Source: Blumeriella jaapii (Eukaryota; Ascomycota; Leotiomycetes; Helotiales; Drepanopezizaceae). From it: DNA of 64,000 nt. The DNA lies in the NCBI GenBank assembly GCA_009599575.1, contig VWND01000013.1, positions 744,001 to 808,000 on the forward strand. Reading direction: 5' to 3'. The notes under the pieces were generated by a model. That model had not been told where the DNA came from. It made no database searches and saw nothing but the letters and a program-made list of their open reading frames with translations. Shown here in pieces: positions 47,673 to 58,596 of this stretch. The translations under genes were made by a program, and so were the position numbers. The first letter of the stretch is position 1, and every line of letters begins with the position of its first letter.

Positions 47673-48232
47673 CTACGAGGGTGGCACCGCCGCGGGTGCT
47701 TCTGTACCGGTCGGTACGCCTGGGATAACGGGAGGAGGGAGAAACATCGGTAGGTAGGTCTATGTTCCATGTCAGTCACTCGTTCCCAGCGTCGCTCGAT
47801 AGGAGAACATACTACGAAGAGCGCCATAACTAAGCCCCAAAGTCAGCATTGATTTTTCCAGTTCCGATCCAGAGTTCTACTCACATGCCATGCCGACAGA
47901 GAAATACGCCGGCTGACTCGAATTCATTTTCGCCTCTTGACTCTCGCCCAACCAGTTCTGGATCGCCAATACCACAGATGCCCTACACCCGTCAGCTATC
48001 CGCCCCCTCGAGCCTGCGGAAGTGATGCGCACCATCCGATGAACTTGTTGCGCGTAAACATCGCGGCCATCGGCAGCGTGCTTCCCAGGGTTCCGCTGAT
48101 GTTGCTGGGGGCTTCTTTCGCGATCGGGATCTGGTAGGGCACGACTTGAAGCGATTAGCACGACCTTCCTCGCCGCTGGAGGAGGCAAAGCTTACTGAGG
48201 TCAGGCCTCCGCATATCCTTCTTGGCCGACAT
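47673..48232 (-). CDS. Asterix (WDR83OS/PAT complex) family ER membrane protein
   Basis: Predicted 116-residue membrane protein of the Asterix family, in animals the PAT-complex partner that protects transmembrane segments during ER insertion. Five exons are 48232-48196, 48144-48033, 47982-47885, 47829-47813 and 47759-47673, including a 17-nt fourth exon; phases close at 117 codons. The N-terminus MSAKKDMRRPDL leads to IVPYQIP, then MAAMFTRNKFIGWASVVLA (helix 1), IQNWLGESQEAKMNSS, a second helix YFSVGMAFMALFVTYLPMF and a Pro-rich tail FLPPPVIPG. All conserved segments are recovered only with this splicing. Confidence 0.85.
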
Positions 48233-50488
48233 CGTAGTGGTTGGAGATGGAGAGGTTGTTGGATGCGATGCGGTGCTCGGAAGCTTTTGGAGCTGGATGT
48301 GAATGTCTAGGCCGATGTCGAAGTGGGGACTTTGGACTAGCGGCTCTACAGTGTGCAGTCCAGAACTGTCTGTACTTTACTGGACTGTACACATACATAC
48401 TGTACAGATGAAGTACTGTTCTGTAGTGGCCGCAAGCATTCGCTGTCAATTCCGACTTTCGCATCATAGAACATTATCATTTCGGGGTTCACCACTTCCC
48501 ACGGTCTCCGAAGCTACAGTACCTTACCATCGCTTGTTACTCTACTGGTAAAGCCACAGGCGCGATCACAGTCACATGAGGGCGCATGAGGGCGCAAGAG
48601 ATAGGGAGTCATACAATAGGGACACACATCCTTTATCATTTACAGCTCGGCAATAGTCGATTTTATGCTTTGTGTGCTTTCCAATTACAGCACCTCGAAG
48701 GTCGCTAGCTACAGTATCTGTACAGTATACATACACATACTGTACAGTCAGTACCTTCAGTAGGTATGAATCGCCAAAACCTTCCGTGACCCCCACAGCA
48801 TTCTTCACCCTTTCTTGTCTTATCACTACCACTACTACTTCTTGGCTCCCGAGTGCAGTCGAGTCGAGACGCCGAGCCTTTCCTGTCGCAGGCTAACTAG
48901 CCTGCCTCCTGCTCAATGTACACAGTAGTCAGTCGATGGACAGATCGACATCAAACCTTCTTCCAAATTCGATCATGCCGAGGCATGTTTCGACGTTCTG
49001 TTTTCCCAAGGACCGACGCCCAAAATAGCCGTATCTTCAGGTACGGTGCGGTAGTACTGCACGCAGGGACAACTCCCAACTACCGCGTCTGGGTTACGGA
49101 TCTTTTATACTGTCCTTCGTACGGGCTTGAAGTGTTGTTCAGAGTTTCACCGAGCCCGCGCGGCGTGCTTCCTGTTTCTGATCTTCTGTGTCTTGTGTAC
49201 TATGTGGCCCGATCGGAAGATCTCGCTTCTGGATGCCGCTTCGCAGGATGCGACACGGATAGATAGGTACCGTACCTACAGTGCCGTGTCGAGGTTGCGG
49301 AGGTCGATGCAATTTACAGTAGGTACTGTATTGTACAGATACTGTACAGATTCAGACATCCGGGATCACGGAAAAGGCCTCTCCGAGACTCCATCGGATC
49401 GAAAACAAGACCTCCAGAAGCGGCTGCAGCTCGCTTCTCTCCCCGTCCGCCAATACGATGTAAACACAGCTCATCGCCGGCTCATCGCGTGCGGTCCTGG
49501 ATAGTGCAGTACGTACGTACTGTAGCACCCTCGTACTTTGCCCGCCACACAGGTCTCGCTCCATCTCGCGATATTCGATTGATCCATTGCATCCAATCTC
49601 CTCCTCCCGACCCCGACTCCAACCCTGACCCACCCGAGCCCGTGCTCCTCGAACCTCAGATGTTGACGTGGAGTGCGATGCCTCACTTAGGCAAGCCGAC
49701 GCAGGCTAGATAGGACTTGCCTTGCCTCCTACCCGGGGATTTCGTATCAGAAAGCCTCCGCGATTCGACGTCGGGAGCCCACTGGATTGCAAGGCTTCCA
49801 AAGGCTGATTGTGAGCTCAAGTGGGCGGGCGGGCTGATACTTCTCCCTTCGCACCCTTGATACTTGATACCCTTCGGACGGAAGACTGTACAGTACACAT
49901 ACAGTACAGCTCTCTCCTCAGGCCAATCACAACGCAGCAATCGGCTGTAAACAACCCCTTTCGCTTATCAATTCTCCCCCGGCCGCCAGATCATCCATCG
50001 AGCGCGTCAACTCTGTCGGACCTTGTTGTCTCCAGTCAGCCAGCCAGTCCTGTGAGTCCAGACAAAGCCCCGCCCAGCCTGGGCCTACCGGACGGTGCAG
50101 TGCAGACAGGACTGTATGTATGTGTGTACTGTGTATGGTGGTGTATGGTGAATGGTGTATGGACATACATACATACTGTACATACATATTGTACATACAT
50201 AACTACAGACACACGGAAACGCCATATTGAACCCTGCCACTACCCGCCGCACACTAGCTCCCCCGGTCTACGCTGCCTTAACTGCGCTTGCTTTCTCCAC
50301 GCTTTTGGCCCGCGCCGCCGCCGAGACGACTTCCATTCCTCAACACCACGGCCCCTTCACCACCACGTTGACCATCGACACATCTCCAGCTTCACATTCG
50401 CTCCCCGGCAGTCGCGCCATCTCGTCGCACGCCCTCCTCGCTCCCGGCTACCGAATTCCCATGTCTTTGGCCCCGACATGGACGAATC
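48233..50488. other. 2.3-kb intergenic region dense in TGTACA/TACAGTA motifs
   Basis: Divergent promoter space of the Asterix gene and MED12. Palindromic motif clusters are at 48362-48405, 48710-48760, 49316-49352, 49884-49910 and 50165-50197. A (TACA)n-type stretch (50.16-50.2 kb) lies nearest MED12. No gene is supported. Confidence 0.6.
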
Positions 50489-53400
50489 ATGACCACCAGA
50501 CCCAGTGTGGCACGACTGCCACCGCAACGTTCCCAGACCTCGACCGGTCCTGGCCAGAGACCTCCGCCGCTGCGGACGCACTCGCAGCAGTTCGCTTCGT
50601 CCTCGCCGACCCGACGGGGCAATGAGCCGTTCGTGGACCTGACGTTCGATGGGGATGCTGCGCGCTCGAGGCTGGGCAACACGCCCCTGCGGTTGGAGAT
50701 CTCGACCGACTCGAAGCATGCTGATGTCGAATCCCCGAAGCCTCTATCGCTCGCCACTCCAACTTGGAGGCCGCCCCATCCTCCGCGGGGGCGGCCGCGG
50801 CTCCCCTTCGATGTAGCGAGTGTTGGCCGGCCTGGCGCGCAGGATGGAGGGCAGCACGAAGTCACGTACAAGCCAATGCCTCTGCCAGCGAGGCCGGGGC
50901 AGTACGCTCCGCCGGTTGTTGAGAAGCAGAGGCCAGTTCCGACACACACGGCCAAGAAGGATGCTCGCCCGAAACCATATACCTTAGAAGTTCCGGCGGC
51001 AGCTCCTCGTTACTCTCCCAACGGCACGTAGTTCTTGCTTGGACCCAAAAACCATACATGCTAACGCTATACAGGGCATGCAGATTTCTTTCCGTGGACC
51101 GGAAACCACCCCGAAGACCAGTTCTCGGAGCCCGTCATCAAACATGGCTATTTTGACAAATCTCACAACTCCCAGAACGAGACGAGTTCGGCCCGAGCAG
51201 CCATATTTCCAGGCCTAAAGCATAAGAGTGGACTGCAGACCCTGTCGGCTATATTCACAAGTGTGCTTGCGCAACGACGGTCGCATGGACAGATCACCTC
51301 TGGTTCGACTTTTAAGCCTCCACCGCGTGTAACCGTAACGGACACGAAGAGGGAAATGTGGTTGAAGGATCTAGCGAACCCTACAATTTCTCTACGGCGC
51401 CTAAGTCGTTCAATACCGCACGGAATACGGGGGAAGGTGCTGTTGGACCAATCACTAAGCAAGAATATCCCTATCGAAAGAGCAGTATGGCTCGCCAAAT
51501 GTGTCGGCGCAAATGAGCTGAGATCGTTTCGAAGAAAAGGTGTCAGTGGAACATTTGCGATGGGGGGCGAGGCGAAATGGATTCGAGATTTCACGGTTTG
51601 TGTTGAGCAATTTCTGGAGGCGATTGTTGCAACCTGTGGCGAGAAGGACTTTAGGACTCGGATAAGCTATGCGTATGTTTTCTCCGCAGTTTACTTGGAC
51701 ATTTTCACATTAACAACGTTGCAGGATTCGACTAGCGACCACATTTCACGCCGAATACTTACTTGACAGAGAACATTATATGGACTGGCTTGTTTCAACA
51801 TTAGAGAACAGCCCGGAGACGAAACTTCCCATGTGGCTGTTGATCACTCAAGTTTACTGGAAGGATCTTTTGAAACACCGAAAGTACGGTCGACGCTTAT
51901 CAACGGCTCTGGTTAGCCATCTGACTGAGGTACACCCTTGACTGATCTCCCGTGTCGACGAAAATACTGAAATCTTTGTTAGATTCTAAATCATCCTGAC
52001 AATGATGTTATGGCTCCTCTCTCGGATCGACTCAAAGTTTTGCTGAAGGATCTGATGTCTTCCAATATCCAAAGCTTTATTTCGCCCAAGATGTGGAAAA
52101 CACACAGGGATGTTTTGATGACCAATCTAGGTTCCAAAGACTCGCGACTCGATGCTGTCTTGAGCATTATCGATCGGAGAAACAACCGATTCATCCAAGC
52201 AGGCAATTTGAAAGAGCCCAGTCCTCGGAGACGCTTAATAGCCCTCCTTGATAGAAGTCTGTTTCACCCCTTTTCTAGCGATCTGTTAAGACTATGTTGG
52301 GAAGTCGACGAAGACAAGGATTTGCTGGTCTCAACAGTACTAGAGTGGGCAGCATCCTGTCACAGGCCTGGGCATGTGAAAGTCTACGTCGCTGCACGCC
52401 TCATCAGATTCTGGAGCAAAATGGGTCCTGATGTGACGGGATCCATTTTCAAATTCCTCGACTCGGCAACGTGCCAATCTAGTCGCAGAAAGTCTGCTTT
52501 CTACCATGTGGTTTCGGAATTGGCACGTTCTGAACACTTTTCTACGCCGCGATATTTGCAGTGGTTGATAGCTCGAGGAGGCATCTACAACTCTGCCGAG
52601 TTACATGTCGATGGGCCGGCTTCAACGAGACTCCTCGCGGAGCTACCTTTGACAAATGTCAGCGAAGGTGTAATCGATCTTAGGACAGCTTTGCTTGGCC
52701 GTGCAGACCTGTCGATTGATGATGAGGAAGACCAGATACAGGACTGCATGGTATTTATGAACAGGAATTTGCCGGGAATGCAGACGAGGGTCGATGTTGG
52801 TCTGGAGCCGATCGAGTACTCTACAACTTCCGGGCTATCAGAGCTCCCTTCGGACCTGAGTCGTACAATTCGATCCGAGTTGGGGCTGTGGCTCAGACAA
52901 AAAGTCAAATTGCAGATGGTCCAGCCAACGATTCCACCACTGGAAGATTGGGACGATTCTCCGGTGAAAAGCGGGACATCTGCCATATCGGGATCGGAAT
53001 TCAATACAGTGCGGCGGTATCTGGAACACCTCGAGGACTACTCTATACTCGCTGATGTGCTCAAGATTGCCACAACGTCCAACGACGTCGAGGTTTTGGC
53101 CTCGTGCTCTGATACCCTGAACCTACATCTTGAGACATTCGCTGCTATAGGTGCTCTGAATGATCTGTTCGATGTTCTCATGGATCGCCTGCGAGCCTTG
53201 ACTGAGGAGAACAACTCCGTGTTGAGAACGTTTCTGGTTTCTCTTTCGGATCTTGCTTCCAGGCTTCCCGCCCAGAACAATGTCGCGCAACAACTCGCTC
53301 GAGAACTTGCTCGGAGTGATCGGAAGACCGCTGCAGACGCATGCTCGCCAGTGTCGGATCATATGGCAATTGTGGAGACGGCAGAGGTAGACTTCACCGA

Positions 53401-55102
53401 TGAAATTGAAAAGGTCCTAGCAAGTGGCAACAGCATGGACCAGGCTACCTTGGAGCGTCTCTTTGGAAGAATCATCCTACGTCTCCAAGCATCTTGGGAA
53501 AAATCGCCAGAGCAGCAACGAAGCTGTGCTCTACTACTCACTAGGCTGCGTACTTTTGATGCCAAACAATTCGATCTATTGATGGCGGGGTGGATCCACA
53601 GGATCCTAGAGCTGCAGAGTCGTCCCAGCATGATGCAGGTCTTCGGTCCGCTGATCAGCTTTGGATGTCTCGCTCTTCGAGACGTGGTTCTCAGCTGCGA
53701 CCCTAGCGAAAAAGAAGCAGACACAGGTTGTCTGCCCACCAGTGCCGCGTCTATGGAGCTCCTGTGCCTTCTGGTGGCCACTTGTAACTTTCCGGATGTC
53801 ATGACTCACGAAGAAACCTATCGTCTTCGAATCAAGCAGAGTCATATGCAGAAGGACTTCCCTCTAAATATATTATCTGTCACCTGCCAAGCCTTTGCAG
53901 ATGCATATTCCGGTACTCACGCTGGATCGGCTCACGCTCTTGAGACCAAAACTGTTCTCGAAAGTGCGCCCATGTACGAGATATATCAACGTCTTATACT
54001 GCGGGATCCTGTCGGATTTTCACAACAGCTGGCCGTGCCATTGCTTCAATGCTCCGGACAAGAGACAGTGGCAGCCATCAATTCAGTTGTAGACAAGATG
54101 TTGCTGGCCGGCATTATCACCGAGCCGATAACGACAGAACTCCTTTTGAACATAGCAGACGATTTCTCTCTGCCATTCTGTCAAGTCAAGTTAGCATCAA
54201 TGCTAGTGGGCCAAGAAGGAGACGAAGCTGGCCAGTCAACTCATCTTGCAGATTTTGACAACGCAATTGAGTCAGCGGTGAACGCTGGGAAGACTTCTTG
54301 GGCAAGCATCATTCCATTATTGGATGCTTCAACAGCACAGCATTTGCGGAGGCGAGCCGATACCCAATTTCTGAGCCTATTTCCTTCTCCAAAAGCACCC
54401 AGCAGTGATGATCTTTCAACGGAAACCCGGATCACACGCGCCGAGAACTTTTTGCGCCTCGTCGGCGCCACAGCACATAGCATATCGACTTCCACTCCAG
54501 ATCCGGGCAATGCTAGCCTTGCTTCAGAAATCGTCACCGCGCTTAACGGTACATGGCTGCTTTTCGCAAATACTCAACCTCCGGAGGTAAGAGATGCGAC
54601 TTTATCGAAGTGGCTGCCACTCCTCCTCTCCTTCATGACAATACACGTCTCGGCATTCGAAGCCACCAAACAAGGAAACGAAAACCGTGCCAAAGTCATT
54701 CTCGCGCTTGTCGCCGTCCTCTTGCAGCTCCAGGCTCTAGACGTCCCCACGCCAGCGATCGCTGCCTTGATCGAGCACACTTTCGATCTCGCGCTTATTC
54801 TCGCAGACGGTCTCCCCGAGGACCTCCGCCTGCAGTGCATCCGCAGCCTGCAAGACACCACTTGCAACCCGCAGATCTCCTACATACTCAGCATCGCCGC
54901 CAACCCGACCGAGTGGCTGATGCTGAGTCAGAAGGAGAAGGCGCCTGTCATACCAGGCGCGAATGCCGCCGCGCCTGCGGAGAAGGAAAAGTTGACGCCG
55001 TTTGTGCTGAGGCGGTGGGAGATGCTCGGCGAGCCGACGCCGAATGTGGGGGAGAACGATACGAGCTTGAGCTTGACGCTTTTTGGCGCGAGGCGGGGGT
55101 GA
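50489..55102 (+). CDS. srb8: Mediator subunit 12 (SRB8/MED12)
   Basis: Predicted 1485-residue subunit of the Mediator kinase module (CDK8-cyclin C-MED12-MED13), a nuclear regulator of RNA polymerase II. Exons are 50489-51023, 51075-51672, 51725-51929 and 51983-55102. The N-terminus MTTRPSVARLPPQR and FVDLTFDG are as in fungal SRB8. The Med12 domain follows as FFPWTGNHPEDQ, STFKPPPRVTVTDTKREMWL, RRLSRSIPHGIRGKVLLDQ and AVWLAKCVGANELRSFRRKG. Then a long helical repeat region runs to the typical end SLTLFGARRG. Intron 1 keeps frame only with a GC donor (G|GCACGT at 51024); the GTAG three bases on would break it. The last exon is 1040 uninterrupted codons, showing good local sequence quality. Confidence 0.9.
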
Positions 55103-55882
55103 TGAGGATTGGATGGGACAGGATGGGATTGGATGGGATGAGATGAGATGGGATGGGATGGTATACCAATACATATACGACGGGCAGGTAGGGAGGGCAG
55201 ATGGTGTAGGGTTGGTTGGCGCTGGTAGGTGTTTCGGTGGGTGTACGCGTGGACTGTTTTTACATTTCATGACGGGCGTTGTCGGGCATACTGTCGCACT
55301 GGCTATGCATAGGTAGCATGGAAAGCGGTAGCGGTAGCGGTAGCATAGACGATGTCACGATGCGAGCGTAATGACAAGTACCATGTATACATCCTCCCCC
55401 CTTCCCGTTCGTCCTTTCTAGTGCCCGTCACATACCCGCCTCGGTGATTCTTTGGTAGAGATCTAGAAAACGATGGGCAAAGTTGGCCTGGACAAAAGTG
55501 GCAAAGTAGGGGAGGAATCGAGCGGGATTTCAAATCACAGAACCACTACAGGAAGAAAAAGGAAACTGGTGAGCGGTTGCAAGTAGCCAATTAATTCAGG
55601 ACTAATTGACTAATGTCGCTAGAGATCTTCACTCGTCCATCAATGTCAGGTAGCCCTCGAAGCAGCATGTACGAAGCATAGCCTATCCCGAAATCTTCTC
55701 GACATCCCTTGCGAACATGTCTTGCACCACCGGAGAAAAAAAGCAGCAGAAGTTAATGCTGAAGCATTCTGTCAAGAGAGTCCACGAACCATTTGCCTGC
55801 ACCAGAGCCACATACCAACTGGATGTCTTGGAGAAGCAACACAGAGAATGGGGCGTCTACCATCCAGTACAAGGAGAGGCAT
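55103..55882. other. Intergenic between convergent MED12 and DEAD-box gene
   Basis: Holds a (GGATG)n-type repeat (55104-55160) directly after the MED12 stop codon. No gene is supported. Confidence 0.65.
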
Positions 55883-58596
55883 TTACCATCCGCCATGGGA
55901 ATCCCACTGGTCGGCGGTTGCAGGAGCTACTTGATCCCATGCAGGAGCAGCTGGTTGCGCAGGTGGCTGTTGTGGAGCAGGGGCAGTTGATCGAGGAGGA
56001 ACTGGCTGAGGTCCAGGAGCAGCTGGTTGCGCAGGTGGCTGTTGTGGAGCAGGGGCAGTCGATCGAAGAGAATCCTTTTGAGGGGCAGCAGACACACCTG
56101 AAAGAGCCCAATTGGCAGCTGGAGGAGGGACTTGTTGACCAGGAGGGGATGCTATGCTCGAATCAGCCACTGTTCATGTGAAGAGCAATGAGAGAGACAT
56201 ACGGTATTGACCTTGAGGAGGACCTGGTGGCACACCCCATTTAGACTGAGTGGGAATCTGAGGAGTGACGGTCTGGGTAGGAGGGGGGGCACCAAATTGT
56301 TGAGGACCACCAAACTGATCAGCTGGACTACCGAGACTCTGAGGTTGTGGAGTTGGCTGAGGGGCTTGGGGAACTTGGCTTGCCTCAGCTTGAGGGTCCC
56401 AAGCAGGAGCGACTGGCTGGAGGGCTTGAGGGACTTGAGGGACTTTGGTGGCCTGAGCTTGAGGGATCCAGGCAGGAGCAGCTGGCTGAAGGGCTTGAGG
56501 GGCTTGGGTAGCTTCGATTTGAGCGTTCCAGCCAGGAGCAGCTTGTGCCTCCTTAGCAGGGGCCTCAGCGGGGTTCTCAGCAGGTGTATCAGCAGGATCC
56601 TCAGCCCAACCGCTTCCGTTTTCGTTTCCACCATCATTCGAATCATTCTCAAATTGGAGGTCAGCGAGGTTTCCAGTGACATTACCATCAGCATCAGGGA
56701 CGAAACCCTCTGGGACGTATTGCGTGAGGAAATCAGGAATGACTTGGTGGGTTTCCAAAAGTGTCTTGACCAACATCTCGGCAAGGTCGCTGTCTCGATC
56801 ATTGTAGAATGAAGTGGCGAGACCCATGTTACCAATACGGCCGGTACGACCTGTATCGTGTTAGATTAGATTCGCACGAATTAGAGCGAGAGCTTACCAA
56901 TGCGATGAGTATACTCTTGGATGCCTCCAAACTGATGTGATGGCATGTCGTAGTTGATGACGTGAAGGACATTGTGAATATCCAATCCTGGGGAAGTTAG
57001 TAGCTGCATTGTTTGTGTTTGAGGAAATCCTACCTCGAGCAGAGACACCGGTGGCGATCAAGACTGGAGCCTTTCCTGAGCGGAAGGCTCGAATGGAATC
57101 CTCACGCTCACGTTGAGTACGATCACCGTGGATGGATGTGCAAGGGATGTCCAGATTGAACAAGTAATCATCAATCTCATCAGCGGTGCGTTTGGAGTTG
57201 ACGAAGATGATGGTGCGAGCTGGAGGAGCCGACATCAACAAGTCGAAAAGAGCCTTGCGCTTGGCGAATTTATCAACAAAGATGATATCTTGCTTGATGT
57301 TGACGTGCGTGGAACCGGCACGACCAACGCGGATGCGGACATGGTCATGAGCAAGATGATGGAGAGCGAGTTCGCGGGCCATCTTGGGGAACGTAGCTGA
57401 GAACATCAAGTACTTGATGTTACCCTCTTCTTGGTCTGTGTGAAATAATTTAGCAGCTACACTTTGTCGAAAGGGAAAGTGGACTTACCACCACCGCTCA
57501 TAATCTTGGTGAGCTCTGCCTCCCAATCGGTGTTGAGCATCTCATCAGCCTCATCGAGCACCATGTAGCGCAAGCGCTTCAAAGTCAAGACGTTGGGACG
57601 GTTGAGGAAGTCACACAGACGGCCAGGAGTACCAATCAGGACATCGCAGCCACGAGCAAGCTGGGCAATCTGCTCCCCCAAAGGACCACCACCGTACACA
57701 ACGCAAGGTCGAAGCATAGTGCGGTAACAGAAGCGGCGAGCCTCATCGAAGATCTGAGTAGCCAACTCGCGGGAAGGAGCAACGATCAGTACCAATGGCT
57801 CAGCACGCACTGGGGCGGTAACGCCAGGCACGAAGGTGGCAGGATTGGGACGAGGGGCAGCATACTTCTTGGCCTTTCCCATCAGCTTGGAAAGGATTGG
57901 AATCAAGAATGCCGCAGTCTTTCCGGATCCTGGTAAGGTAAGCAAGATGTCCGCGATCAGGTTGAGAAGGACTAACCCGTCTGGGCACATGCAACGAGAT
58001 CATGACCTTGGATGACTGTAGGGATGGTGTACTGCTGAATAGGCGTAGGAGCTTCGTAACCAGCAAGCTTGACATTTTCCAACATAGCCGGGTGGAGACC
58101 AGCATCAGCGAATGCCATGATAGGATTGATGCGGATGGCACCCTCCTGGACGACCTCGATGTTTGCAATGCTGGGGCAATGTTAGGATACTCTTTTTCGA
58201 AAGTTGGAAGTGCACCCACGCCTTGAAGTTGATACCCGACTTGACATGGTTTGCGGAGCCGAATAACATCTTCTCAAGCTCCGGATGAGCAGGACCGACA
58301 TCACCAAACTCATCCTCCCATTGGTAGATGGCAGCATTGTTGGCCCACTCGCCAGGACGAATACCTCCGACTGCCTCCTCGATCTCCTCACCCGTAGCAA
58401 GAGTAGCGGGTGCACCATCAAAGGGATCGTATGCCCCCGCCAGCTCCCTCGAGGTCTTGTTGTATGTGTTGTAATCGTAAACAGTCTTGTCGACCCATCC
58501 GTACTGCTGAGGTGTCTGACCAGTAGGGCCAGTGTTGGCAGCAGGCGGGGCCGCAGGTAGGGCCGCAGCCATGTCCTCGGTATTGAAGGTAGACAT
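55883..58596 (-). CDS. DEAD-box ATP-dependent RNA helicase (DED1/DDX3/Vasa-like)
   Basis: Predicted about 810-residue RNA helicase. Helicase motifs in order are: upstream F-region SGINFK, Q motif YEAPTPIQ, Walker A AQTG|SGKT (split by an intron), PSRELA, GG, TPGRL, DEAD in VLDEADEML, SAT in MFSATFP, IIFVNSKRTADEID, ARG|LD and HRI|GRTGR (both split). Exon 1 is 58596-58220; six introns follow. The last, 51 nt (GTATGT...GCATAG, near 56169-56220), joins the Gln/Pro-rich C-terminus to the final exon ending WDSHGGW at 55883. The N-terminus (GWVDKTVYDYNTYNK) differs from the RGG-type start of classic DED1, so this is probably a paralogue conserved in filamentous fungi. A 5' UTR intron precedes the start codon. 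Confidence 0.88.
55942..56085 (-). repeat. 72-bp tandem duplication in the helicase C-terminus
   Basis: Two copies, 72 bases apart and about 95% identical over most of the unit, encode a 24-residue Pro/Ala/Gln repeat (STAPAPQQPPAQPAAP core). Keeping period 72 preserves the frame. Confidence 0.85.

Noticed and set aside
55717..56812. Plus-strand frames of 154 and 201 codons opposite the helicase
   Set aside because: They are antisense shadows of the repetitive Pro/Gln-rich helicase C-terminus.
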